Shown: piece after piece, positions 14,395 through 24,635 of the stretch
Position numbering within the stretch: position 1 is the stretch's first letter
Layout of the letters: each line of letters opens with the position of its first letter
Assembly: GCA_022829145.1 (NCBI GenBank)
Contig: CM040742.1
Span: 8,243,538-8,307,537 of the forward strand
Length of the DNA: 64,000 bases
Direction: 5' to 3'
Origin: Albula goreensis
Taxonomy: Eukaryota; Chordata; Actinopteri; Albuliformes; Albulidae
Program-made: the position numbers and the translations under genes
Notes under the pieces: model-generated
Databases searched by the model: none
What the model was told of the DNA's origin: nothing
Seen by the model: only the letters and a program-made list of their open reading frames with translations

Positions 14395-14820
14395 GTCATA
14401 AACTATACATGAGGGCACCCTCCTCAGCGAAAGGCTTCAGTCCAGTCATCGCTACCCTCATCAAACCTCTCGCTGACAGCTTCATGAAACTCTGCAGCCA
14501 TCCACAAACACTGAGTCATTCAGCTGAAGGGCACTGAATGCGGTGTAACTGCTGCGCATTCGAACCGCGTCTGATTTTCCACATTATTAAGCGTAACCTG
14601 CAATCACATCAGATATTGCGTGGCATGGCAGGTCGTCGTTTGGAATCCAGATGAGGGTCTAATGACTTCCTGCATGTACAAGGGAGGTGGGTGGGTTGGG
14701 GGGGGGGGCAATCCCTACGGCACATTCCGAGTGGAGGGAGACACAGCACGGTAACCCAACCAGCTGGCATTAGCGGCGGGCCGCGGTCATGGAGAAGAGG
14801 AGAGAAGAGTCATGAAACAT
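14395..14820. other. GC/CpG-richer intronic patch, possible regulatory element
   Basis: This stretch is clearly richer in G, C and CpG than the surrounding intron. It includes GCGGCGGGCCGCGG around 14774 and a long G run near 14697-14708. No open frame or splice structure is convincing. An intronic enhancer or alternative promoter is possible, but this is inferred only from base composition. Confidence 0.35.
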
Positions 14821-15345
14821 TGATGAGCTCTGTCCGTGGGTAGCTTTGCTTCAGCGAGACACACCTTTGATTTTCATTTTAATTTTCATACTCAAATACA
14901 CACATGAACACATGCGCATGCGCACATACACGCACGTACACACACACAGACTCAGTACACACCTGTAGGTATCTCGCAAAAACAATAAATACATCAACAA
15001 AATGTAAACAATCTGATTGAATAATAACTCTTCACTAAAACAACTCCAATAAGAATGCAGGGGATTGTGCTTCAGTTAGTTAGAGGAGTTCCTGACGTGT
15101 GTTTAGATTTACTACATTTTCACAGTATGCTGCCCCACTTATGCTTACTTGTTTCTGCAAATTTTTATTTTTTTTTTCTCAAAAGTGGGGGGATGGATTG
15201 AGGTCCATATGAAACTGGGGGTACCCCCCTGTCCCTGCAATTATGGATGAAAAGATTCAAATTACAGGGTGCAACAAATCATGTTGTTTTCATGCATTTC
15301 TGTGTGTATGAAGAAACTAAATGTCACCAAATCAACAAGTAGATT

Positions 15346-15575
15346 TTACATTACAGTAATTTAGCTGACTTTTATCCAAAGTGACTTACAGTTGATTAGG
15401 CTAACCAAGGGCCAATCCCCCTGGGAGCAATGTGGGGTTAAGGGCCTTGCATAGGGGCCAGCAGCAGTGGTGTTCTTGCTGTGGCTAGACTGGGGCTTGA
15501 ATGGAGATACAAATTCTACGTATCAGGCCAGTGCATCCAAAAACCAGGTTGCCTCTCCCAGGAGGCTGAGACTTG
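15346..15575 (-). repeat. tRNA-type SINE with L2-like TGTAA tail (inverted)
   Basis: On the minus strand this shows a box-B-like segment (TTCAAGCCCCAG), then the fish-repeat phrase around GCAAGGCCCTTAACCCCACATTGC. It ends with GTAAGTCACTTTGGATAAAAG and a terminal TGTAATGTAA. That tail type is shared by L2-clade LINEs and the SINEs that use them (UnaSINE/UnaL2-like, from memory). The head is degraded, so the 5' border is approximate. Confidence 0.7.
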
Positions 15576-15689
15576 ACTGCAGGTGGACCTTCTGCCCTGG
15601 CAACGAACCCAAACACAGCTCAAAAAAGTAATGATTGACTGAAAGTAAAATCAAAGTTGTTAATTAATTTACATTTCAGCGTCCAGATA

Positions 15690-15860
15690 ATAAACCTGAT
15701 TGAAAATGTGTGGTCAAAACTGAAGAGGGCCACCAATGAATGTAGAGGATCTCAAAGGGTTCTGCAGGGAGGAATGGTCCAAGATCCCTCTATATTGGGC
15801 ATCCAACATTATTAAACACAACAGGAAAATGCAGAGGGCTGAGCACAGTTATTCTCATCA
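15690..15860 (+). mobile_element. Tc1/mariner-like transposase C-terminal remnant
   Basis: Two frames together give a worn PDNxP-IENVWSKLKRA segment followed by VEDLKGFCREEWSKIPL and an IIKHNRKM segment. These correspond to the DxN/IENLW region and the EEWxKIP C-terminal region of Tc1-family transposases. Only the last part of the gene remains and the frame is broken. It is a fossil and not a source of active transposase. Confidence 0.6.
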
Positions 15861-17404
15861 TGATTGTGTTTTCCCCTCTGCTGCTCTGTCAGAATTAATA
15901 TGAGTTAGCATTGTTTATGCTTTATGCATTATTTATGTGTTCATCGAGCTTCCTCCCCCGAAAGGAGAATTCCCCTTCAGCAAATGTATATATACTCTCC
16001 TACCTGCAGTGCATCATCCATTTTACCTATGATTCTGCTCATATGTATTGATTTGTATATGAATCAATTTCACAAAAATATCCCAATATACTGTCCCTTA
16101 ATGACTTGATCTTTAGTGTGCTGTGTTTGTTTTGACTACAATCATACTACAATCACAGAACAACAGTGATACTTCATGTACAGCTTTTGAAGACGTCTGT
16201 TATGTCCATGTTGTTCAAACAAGTGTTTATGATATTTGATGAAACAGTAAACCATTTTATTCAGATTAAATAGTATGTAATTACCTCGGATCAAAACTAC
16301 CTATTGTTCAGAATTGTTATCACATGTAGCTGGCATGCACCCTCTACTGGAGGATATGTGCAATTACAAATAGAAGATGTCTGACCTTGATACAACATTA
16401 CAGGCAGAAAGTCAACAAAATGTAAACCTTACACATATAGTACTACATATATAATTGCATTGTATTTATTGCAGACAAAATGGCAATTTAAAAATCATCA
16501 ATACCATAGCAGAGCCATGGTAATAATAATCTTGACATGACAATAGAAACTAATCATGATAAAAATTAGCTTAGGCAATATCAAAGTGCAATGCCATTTG
16601 GGCAAAGCACAAAATTATATATTTGAAAATATCCATGAAGAAAATGTTTATTTCTCAGTGTTGATAGAGCTTTGCAGTCTTTGGCATTTTTTCTAAAACC
16701 ACATTCTTAAATCACACAATCAGGTCAACCCACACTTTCGGCGAGCTAGTCTCTCAGACTGAAAGAGGCTAAACACTTTCACATATCCTTTAGACGGAGG
16801 TTGAATTGCAGAAAACAAAAGCCCCTTTTCACCCTATTTCCAAACAACTGAATTGCCATACACTAATCCCAATGATATGTTCTCAAGATTCTCAGTGCCT
16901 TTAGACAAGACAAGAAAGATACTGGTGGAAATAAAATTACCTGCCTTATTGAAAATTAGTTAAATAAGAAAGTTAAACAAGAGCTAAAATGGAATATTTA
17001 CCAACCATCCACACCATCCTCAATGGTTAAATGTCTACAGCTATCATTACGAATTATAGAACAGACTCTTCACAATCTACTAAAGCCCTTATGATAATGT
17101 ATAAATATAACTATTGTGATAATAAATACAGCTCTGCTCAAGTAGAGTGAAGTGAAATTTTAAATTGGCCTCAAACAGACATGAATAATTGATGTGCAGA
17201 ATGTGTGATACAGATCAAGAGCCTAGATATAGCTGCTCTTCTGGAAACTGATGAAATGTATTACTGATGAAGGTGAAAGGAAGAGAAGGGAAAGTAGGAG
17301 GTTTGGTCTCTTTGTCAGATACAGTCAGACTTTGTCACTTGAAGTGGTCAGTATTTTGGAGTCTGAAGTTAAACTCTTATAGAGTTTGGACTTTCCACCA
17401 GGCC

Positions 17405-17990
17405 AACCTGTGTGCATGTGTGTGTGTGTATATGCGCGTGCACATGGTTGTGTGCATGGCTAAATGTGTGGTATGTGCATGCATGTGTGATTGCACAAGT
17501 GCATTTGTGTGCATACATGCGTGTTTTCATAGGCACATATGTGTATGTCCATGCAGCAAGTGAATGAGCTTGTGAAAGTCCCTTGTGTGTACATGAATGA
17601 ATGGTACTATATGTGCATCTTCATGGAAACATGCATATTATGTCTGAAGGTGTAGTACGTGTATGTATCTGCATGTATGCATCAAGTGCTGGCTGCTGGC
17701 ATGCATGTGTTTTTGTGTGCATGCATCAATGCCGTTCCACCGTGTGAGTATACGTCTATGTGTGTGTGTGTGCATACATGGGTTTTATTCATGGCCAAAT
17801 GTTGGTATGTGCATGCATGTGTGTTTGCACAAGTGCATTTGTGTGCATGCATGTGTGTTGCATGCAATGCTACCAGTGTGTGAGCATATGAAAGGTTTGT
17901 TTTGTGTACATAAATGCATGTCATGAGCATCTGCATGGAAGCATACATGTCTGCATGAGTGCTAGCAATTGTGTGTATGTGTTTCTGTGT
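17405..17990. repeat. TG/CATG-rich tract built from two diverged ~0.33-kb copies
   Basis: Alternating purine-pyrimidine sequence (TGTG, GTGCATGCATGTG). The segment starting GTATGTGCATGCATGTG at 17471 recurs at 17805, and the CATGGCTAAATG / CATGGCCAAATG lead-in recurs with it. A second pair (CATCTTCATGGAAACATGC near 17616, CATCTGCATGGAAGCATAC near 17928) confirms an old tandem duplication. Long open frames on both strands here are by-products of low complexity. Confidence 0.8.
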
Positions 17991-18249
17991 ACTACATCTT
18001 TTTATTTAAACTGTATTATTTAGCCAGGTAAATCATGAACTAAAAATCTCCTTTACATGCAGTAATACAAATGGCTCTGACTGCCGATGAACACTGAATA
18101 TCAATTTTCCTTTCAAAGGACACTCTTGAAGTGAATTCAAATGCAAAAAGCGATTTCACTGCAACCCAGCATTGTGAAGATCTCTGCCTGACCTCTCTTT
18201 CTCTCTCTGTCTTTCTGTCACTCTCTCTCCCTCTCTCTCTTCCGCCAAG

Positions 18250-18445
18250 ACTCAGAGGACAGCTTTTCTCACACCCCGTCGTCCCAGCAGCCCTCTCCAG
18301 CCATCTCCGCTCACACGCCTCGCATCTCCAGCCTCGACTTCACCACCGACGGCATGGAGGAGAGCCGCAGCGAGTCTGAGTCCAGCCTGCCCCTGGACTA
18401 TCTCTTCCTGTCACAATGTGAGACAGGGAGGGTCAGCAGCACCAG
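18250..18445 (+). CDS. gab3: gab3 exon 3: linker after the PH domain
   Basis: The exon starts after AG (18248-18249) and its first two bases complete the Asp codon left by exon 2. It encodes a Ser/Pro-rich linker (SHTPSSQQPSP), then ESRSESESSLPLDYLFLS and CETGR, a signature shared with GAB3. The frame into exon 4 gives ...STRCNS, which requires the exon to end at ACCAG (18445). The intron therefore begins with GCAAGT, a GC donor, at 18446. Using the nearby GT (18451) would throw exon 4 out of frame. Confidence 0.9.
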
Positions 18446-19006
18446 GCAAGTGTGACCACCACCACTGCCTTCTGGGACTGTGAAAAGAAAACCGAGCAAT
18501 TAAATGCCCTACATCTCTCTATTGTGCCTCCTTGAATGCTCTCTGAAAGCGGTGGACTGCAGGGGCTAAGAAAACTCCTGAGGGCACCGTTTCTATATTC
18601 AGCAATATTTAAGCTACTAAAATAAATTGCTCTGAACAGGGTCGTCTTCCAGGAAAGTAATAAACGACGGGGAAAGTAATAAAAGGATAGTTCAGAAGAA
18701 AAAATAGGAGTAACTGCAACACTGGTATAATATGTATGGGGGGAAGCTCAGTTCTAGTCTAATATATCAGGATCTATGTTCATGAGTCACTTTTCAATAT
18801 TGGCTCCTGTAGAATAGTATGTAATCATTTACTTACCCCCGCTCCTAGCTACTGACCCGATGTGTGTGTCTGCACTGAAGTGCCAGGCTGATTATGTAAT
18901 TTGCCTTGAATTTACAGTACTGAACAGCTTTTATCATCCCCACAATGCTCCTTCTCATATTGTAGATATAAAGAAGTCTTAAATGTGTTCTGATTGTTAT
19001 TTTTAG
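18446..19006 (+). other. gab3: gab3 intron 3 with inferred GC-AG borders
   Basis: A 561-bp intron. Its 5' border, chosen from reading phase, is AG|GCAAGT and its 3' border is TTTTTAG|A. GC donors are a known minor class that match the rest of the donor consensus well, as here. No other feature is seen. Confidence 0.75.
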
Positions 19007-19477
19007 ATGCAACAGCTGCTCAAATTCGGAGCGGTCCCTGGAGCAGACGTCTTCAGATAACACCTTCGAGGATGTCTTCCCCTCCCCTCTCTGCACCAAT
19101 CCCATCTTCTCTCCGTTCCTCCCACCCGGTGCACTGGACCCCCCTCAGTGCTCCCTGCGCCTCTACCCCCCTGGACCGACCATGTGACTTCTCATCCTCC
19201 TCCTCTTCCTCCCCTCGCTCTCTCCGCCCCGCCCCCGCCGCCTCCGCCGCCAACGTTTTCCAGTTCGACAAGCCCCTCTCTGCTCCCGCCTTCGAGGGGA
19301 GCACGGACAGGGTCACCCCCCCCCCTCGGCCGCCCAAACCCAGCCGCTTCTCAGAGCGACGGCCAGAAGAGAGCTGCGTTTGCTTGACTCCGAGGGGCGG
19401 AGAAGGGCTTTTCGCGGGACAGCCCGCGCCCATTCCCAGGAGGATCTCACTGGCAGGTCTTGACCATGTCAGAAGAG
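19007..19477 (+). CDS. gab3: gab3 exon 4: Ser/Pro-rich region with GRB2-binding motif; frame break
   Basis: The start (SNSERSLEQTSSDNTFEDVF) is read in one frame. The end (TPPPRPPKPSRFSERR, then RRISLAGLD) is read in another. Both halves match GAB3. The first frame meets TGA at 19185-19187. One surplus base somewhere between about 19139 and 19184 explains the change; two runs of six C (19139-19144 and 19166-19171) are the obvious places. With it removed, 470 bp keep the phase into exon 5 and the total protein length fits the family. The RPPK motif is the atypical GRB2 C-terminal SH3 site of GAB proteins. The donor is AGAAGAG|GTACGC. Sequencing error, a polymorphism or a real null allele are all possible. 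Confidence 0.88.
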
Positions 19478-20197
19478 GTACGCCAAACACAAGGTGTCTC
19501 TTAATTCTGGTACTGGAGCCAACACAGATTGTTGTCCCACCCACCTTCTGACAGTGGCTTAAGCAGTCAGCATTGACTATCCACTCATTGACTATCAGGT
19601 TGTAAATGTTTATTATCCCAAACAAGGCACATTGGCCTTGATTCAGTCAAAATACCAAAATTTCCAATAAATTCAATAACAAGGCAGTGATAAGCTCATT
19701 TTCATGATTGCTTTCTGCATTTGTCAATACAAGCTTTGCATTTAACTTTGAGTAAAGGTGAAGTTTTTTTGGGTAAGTAGTTTAGAGTATTGCTGATATG
19801 TAGGAATATAAATACACACTTACACACACACACACACATGAAACACATATGAAAGGATTTTTCATATATAGGATTTATTATTTCTAAGCAACTAAATTGC
19901 CTCTACATGTTTCATATTATTGTTAACACTGATTACCAATATGTTTCTGCTATATAAAAGTTTTAAAAGTGAGATTATAAAGCAAGATGCAAGACCTAAA
20001 AGATTTTTGGAGGTCAAATAGTTGGTGTCAAGTTGCAGGTGCATCATTCAGAGAAAAATTATTTCATGTATCAAGTAGAATATTGTTGAAAGTCATGAAA
20101 ACAGGAAGGAAAAACTGCATCAGGAAAGAGGAACACTGGCTGCACAAAGTCAACTGTCACTGACAGCGATGGGTGGATAATTAAGAGGGTGGCTGTT

Positions 20198-20222
20198 AAA
20201 AAAAAAAAAAAAAAAAAAAAAA
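20198..20222. repeat. Poly(A) run, 25 bases
   Basis: An uninterrupted run of A. It lies just upstream of the Tc1-like fossil. It may be a slippage-prone mononucleotide repeat or the tail of a retroposed insertion; no neighbouring SINE head was recognised. Confidence 0.9.
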
Positions 20223-20289
20223 CAAAAGCCTCAAAATATACCAAAGAACTGAATCCTACAAACACAACCCAGCCTTACTAAAAATGGTA

Positions 20290-20930
20290 ACTCATGGGTT
20301 TCAAAAGCTGATATTTATGGCAAGGCTGTCATTCAGAAACTTGTACCCAATGTGAATACACAGCAATGTACAACCTGCTTTAATGAGCAAGAAACCTGGA
20401 TTTTGGAGCACTGGAAAAAGAAATCTGCTGAGTCATCTTTCACTCTTTTCCTTGCGTATAGGTTTATGTTTGGAGAAGGCCAAAGGAAGCCACATTGTCT
20501 ATATAGACAGCCAACATGTGGAACTCATGGTGTCCTATAATTATCCTGTATGAAAGAAATATGGCCAAGTAATACAAAGCCATTTTGTGGGGACGAAGCA
20601 CGCTGACAAGATATTCCTATATTCCAAGACAAATACTGCCCTCATACACTCTGCTAAATATTCTATAGAGTAGTTTTATGACCACCAAGTTGAAGTTTGG
20701 TATCTTCCATGGCCTCCCTAATCACCACATCTAAACATCATCAAACTATTATGAGGGTTTTTGAAACCTAGAATGCAGAGTAGGATGAAGTGAAATGGAG
20801 GCTAGCCTTTCTCAAAATGAGCCAATATCCCACTAGAAACAGTTCAAATCTTGTACAACACCATGCCATGGATTGAAGCTGTTCTGAAGACATAAGGCAG
20901 TCCAAACTTTGTATTCGTTAAGAAATATTC
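20290..20930 (+). pseudogene. Tc1-like transposase pseudogene (C-terminal two thirds)
   Basis: Following the plus strand across frame changes shows the Tc1/mariner (IS630 superfamily) transposase layout. The WSDESSFTLF region survives as ESSFTLF near 20430. A worn V.GEGQRKP segment follows, then a degenerate middle, then a LPWPPxSPxLNII catalytic stretch near 20710, and near the end LETVQILYNTMPWIEAVLK. Several stops (for example within the LNIIKLL region) and shifts show inactivity. No terminal inverted repeats were identified with confidence. Confidence 0.8.
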
Positions 20931-21243
20931 ATATTTGGTGCTTCCATGATTTTATCTGCCCCTGTTGGTGTAGGTAACTTCTTTGGTAAAACAGCTGTAG
21001 ACAAAGTCTACTGTATCAGTGCAAGCAAACACATTGTTTCTGTGCTTCTGAGTACATTCAAACTAGCTTTGTGACAGGATCTACTTTGCTCTCTCTAACT
21101 TAGAAACAGCTGTTGTAGATATAAAAAGAAGTGTTCTGTGTTTGTATGTTCCTGTGTCATTTCAGAGCACAGGCTGTAATATATGTGTTTGAGACTGTGA
21201 TGGGTGTGATGAGGAACAATGACATTGATACTTTTATTTTTAG

Positions 21244-21299
21244 GGGAATTCGAGAGCAGCTCAGTAAGAAGCTTGAACAAGAGGCTCAGCCATACTCTG
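21244..21299 (+). CDS. gab3: gab3 exon 5 (56 bp)
   Basis: A small exon between AG (21242-21243) and GTATGT (21300). It completes the Gly codon left by exon 4 and encodes EFESSSVRSLNKRLSHTL, leaving in phase 0. The NKRLS stretch lines up with the DKRLSLNL region of mammalian GAB3. It is too short to be recognised without the reading phase of its neighbours, which fits exactly. Confidence 0.85.
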
Positions 21300-22128
21300 G
21301 TATGTAATTGTCCTGTCTGTGGTTTGTTAATAAAAAATATAATCAGAGTAGATTTAGATAGAGTGATAGACAATGTTTGATGTAGATATTTAAATCTACA
21401 ATGTTGTATACTTTACTTCTGACTTCCTCAATCGTAATCAGGCAATTTGAAATGAAATGGTACATTTTAATTTGTATATTAAAATGCAGTGTCCTATCAG
21501 TAATGATTTAATTCCCCAAGCCACAACATTAACATTTCCTCTAAAGTTTGCCTTCTTTGAACATTTTTAAAACACTGTTACTTTTGGAAAGCATTGGCAA
21601 TTTATCGTGTCAGAGGTTCAAAGATTTATAACCCTTTGATGACTCCCTTCCTGTGAACCCTCCTTTCACAGTTTGAGGAGTGTGTACTGTAAATATCTGG
21701 CTTGTTTATTTTTACCATGAGAACTTAGAAGAGTGAAATTAACATTTGCTTTTTATAGCATATTTTTCCCATCTATATCATTTCATGCTTTACTGTGTAT
21801 AGATTGTAAATTAAGATTTAAAATTGGAGTATGTGAGATGAAAATGGATAAACAACTTTTTGAAGCCACACTGGTGATGCATGTATGCACTTATTTTAAA
21901 TAACTGTCACAGGAACAATAAGAACATGGGTGTAGAAATTCAACATTTGTGTGCCTAAAGTATTATATGTAGAAGTACGTAAACAACATGTCTGGTTTAA
22001 AGTTTCAGACTACACCAAAATTCAGAGCATGCGTTCACATGGAAAGAGTCATGAAGGTAGCCTGAACAGTGAGAGTCTGTGATTTGTGTTTCACTTTTAA
22101 ATGTGAGTCTTGTGTGCTTGTCTGTCAG
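21300..22128 (+). other. gab3: gab3 intron 5, nothing recognised
   Basis: AT-rich, with no repeat family, RNA gene or open frame of note. It ends with TTGTCTGTCAG. Confidence 0.75.
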
Positions 22129-22390
22129 TCCTGCCCGGTCACCATACCCAGCGCGAGCCTGACTGACTCTTATGAAGACTCCTACGTTCCCATGAGCTCA
22201 GGCGCATCGACTCCAGCTGCGGTGTCGGACATCACATCTGACGGGTACATCCCCATGAGTCCCCCCTCTGCCAAATTCCTCACAACCAACGGCAAAGCTG
22301 AGACGGCCCCACCCCCCACTCCCCCGCGCGGGTTGCCAGCTGACCTCGAGCCACCTCCTGTGAACCGGGACCTCAAGCCTCGCAGGAGAG
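22129..22390 (+). CDS. gab3: gab3 exon 6: two p85-binding YxPM motifs and a GRB2 site
   Basis: The exon enters in phase 0 after CTGTCAG and leaves in phase 1 at GGAGAG|GTAAGA. It encodes DSYVPMSS (Tyr codon 22183) and DGYIPMSP (Tyr codon 22246), the YxxM motifs that bind PI3K p85 SH2 domains once phosphorylated. A proline-rich segment follows (APPPTPPRG), then EPPPVNRDLKP, a canonical PxxxRxxKP site for the C-terminal SH3 domain of GRB2/GADS. Order and spacing match GAB3. The exon is GC-rich compared with its introns, as coding exons are throughout this gene. Confidence 0.96.
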
Positions 22391-23392
22391 GTAAGACCGG
22401 ATGTCCATTGGTAGCACCAGTGTGACCGTGAATCAGTGACGTGTGCAGACGTTCGGAGGGGTTAGTGCCTCTGTTACTGCTAGTAATGGCTAATCCCAGC
22501 TATCAAATTCCTTCAGAGGAGCTGCTTGGCCAAAAGAGGGCAAATGGACCGTCGCCCAGGCAACAATAGCATGAAGGTGTGTACGTCCCTGCTGCAAGTC
22601 CACGGATTCAGAAGCAGGGATGTCACATCACCTTCTGTCAGAGGCTGTTGCTTTCCACACAAGGATGTAGAAACGGTAAACAGAAGGAATTAGCTAAAGC
22701 TGCTCTCTGGGGCTTTTTGCTTTGACCAAGAAGGGAAGTGGTTTCAACACCCAGTCACAGTCACATGACCATTTTCTGTGGGAACTTACCTGTTGACAAA
22801 CCCGCTCCGTTAAAAAAGCGGTGTTTTGCGACAAACATTTCTCAGATTGTGAAAATACAAAAGGCTAGCGGAATGAGCCTGTTAGGGCAATGTAGACGAA
22901 TGAAAACAACCTCCACTCCAGCCCCACAAACTTCAAATGTAAAAATGAATCATTTATGATAGTACAATATAGTTTTTTGGACTTGTGTTTTGTTTGTATT
23001 TATACCATTGGAAATCTACTAATAAATACATGGAGGAAAATTTGTCATTGTATACATATGTTAACACTGAGTTTTATAGTTTCACAAAATGTTTTCCAAA
23101 ACTATTTGTGATTGGCCCACTAGCATTTGGATGGAGTGAATGCTGGGAGGAGAGTTCAGTGCAGCAATGACCTCCAACCTTTACCCCTAAACTCATTCAG
23201 CCAATCAGCACACAGACATTATATATTTCATGGCCTTAAACATTTATTTAGGGAAGTGTAATAATAATAATTTTGAATTATCTGGATCATTTGGAAACAT
23301 TGGTTTTCATGTTTTGTTGATCAAATTTCAATTAAATTTGTATGTCAGTGTCTAGGTAGTAACACACACACACACACACTCACACTCACACT

Positions 23393-23460
<68 letters not shown>

Positions 23461-24544
23461 GGAGGCTGTATGGATTGATCAGTCGCTTGTTTGCATTGTA
23501 AAACGTTTGAAACTGTGGAACAGTAGCTTATTTCAGCAGCTTTACACAGGAAAGACAATCCTTTCACTCTAGCTTCCCGCATTGCTAAATGGGAGGTCAA
23601 CTTGACTGAGAAATAAAATAGGGAAGGAAACAACAGTCAGTTAAAAGGGGAGAGGCTCTCTGTGAAACCCAACGTGTTTATTAGATGAGAGTGGGGCCCA
23701 CAGCAGTAACAGGGGGAGAGAGTTCATTAAATCAACTGCAGTGGACACTTTGCAGATTAGAAGGTTGCTAGTGTTTCATTCCCAGGTCAGGCACAGGTTT
23801 CGCTTTTTCAACTTCCGGAGGCAAAATGGAATGGAATGGCTGGTGGGCTGTTCACTCTGACACATCTAGGCTATTAAATCAAAAGCAATGGCTACTCCAG
23901 TCATCCTGGCAGAAATGTTTATTGTTGATATTATTTTTGACATTAATGGTTTAAAAGAATCCATTTTATTCTACAAGAGGTGGATAAAGTAATGGAGACA
24001 TGTAACTATATATGCATTCCACATAAATCATAAGAAGCAGGGCCGTCAGTCCTTCTCAGATGTCTTTTCTACAAACTCTGAACTGTGTGTAGTGGTTTAT
24101 TACACCATGCTTGAATAAGGAAAGCATCCAGATTATTCTGAAGGATGCAGAAGGTGAAAATATATTTTAAATTCTGTGATTCAGAGCTTCCCATAAGAAT
24201 CTGATGGCATGAATCTGATGATGGGTAGCATTTGGCCATGGGTAGCATTTGGGTCATAGAAGCGTGTGTCCAATTCTGTGGCAATTTCTGAGGCTGTAGT
24301 TTCTCAGGGTGTTTAGCAACTATCCTGATCGGCACCCTTCTGTTACTGTCAGATGGCTCTTTTAACTGTGATCTTTAGCACCATTTACTATAAAAACTAA
24401 TAAATAAGTAAAGCACTAACAAGGGAAAGGTATTTTAAAAGTGAAATGAATGCCTTAGCTACTGTGCATTATTTATTCGTAAAAACTGCTCGTATGCTAC
24501 ACAGATGAAACTGATCTCTTGTGGTGCATATCCTGTGTTTACAG
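22391..24544 (+). other. gab3: gab3 intron 6, with CA microsatellite
   Basis: Contains a CA/CACT microsatellite at 23361-23459. No other gene or repeat family was recognised. The intron ends with CTGTGTTTACAG. Confidence 0.8.
23361..23459. repeat. (CA)n microsatellite with CACT interruptions
   Basis: About 100 bp of CA dinucleotides with a short CTCACA-type interruption near 23379-23405. It is likely length-polymorphic. The minus-strand open frame through it is a low-complexity artefact. Confidence 0.95.
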
Positions 24545-24635
24545 CTAGACCTCCGCCTCTTGACTTGCGAGGCTTGTCCACGATTCGAGAATGCCCCACC
24601 CACCTGCCCCTGACAAGGACCCTAACAGAACCAAT
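24545..24635 (+). CDS. gab3: gab3 exon 7: RPPPLDLR region
   Basis: Enters in phase 1 (completing Ala) and leaves in phase 2 at CCAAT|GTGAGT. It encodes ARPPPLDLRGLSTIRE then LPLTRTLTEP. The RPPPLDLR.LS.IRE core and the LTRT segment are GAB3-specific in my memory of the family. It has no catalytic role; this is part of the disordered docking tail. Confidence 0.92.

Larger units (their letters stand above)
2540..18249 (+). other. gab3: gab3 intron 2 (15.7 kb), repeat-bearing
   Basis: This is the largest gab3 intron seen. It contains an L2-type LINE fragment near 7180-7690, a perfect 13-bp hairpin at 10939-10970, a GC-richer patch at about 14395-14820, an inverted SINE at 15346-15575, a Tc1-like remnant at 15690-15860 and a TG/CATG-rich duplicated tract at 17405-17990. 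The rest is AT-rich sequence in which I recognise nothing. No further gab3 exon is needed here, since exons 2 and 3 join in phase. Confidence 0.85.
19478..21243 (+). other. gab3: gab3 intron 4, with poly-A run and Tc1 fossil
   Basis: Holds a short CA run near 19825, a run of 25 A at 20198-20222 and a Tc1-like transposase fossil at 20290-20930. The remainder is AT-rich with nothing recognised. Confidence 0.8.

Noticed and set aside
17267..17948. Cys/His-rich open frames on both strands
   Set aside because: They translate the TG/CATG repeat; the apparent Cys and His spacing comes from the repeat.
18446..18456. GT donor at 18451 for gab3 exon 3
   Set aside because: It would put exon 4 in a frame unrelated to GAB3 at its start; the GC donor keeps the match.
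19053..19625. 190-codon minus-strand frame opposite gab3 exon 4
   Set aside because: A shadow of GC-rich coding sequence on the other strand.
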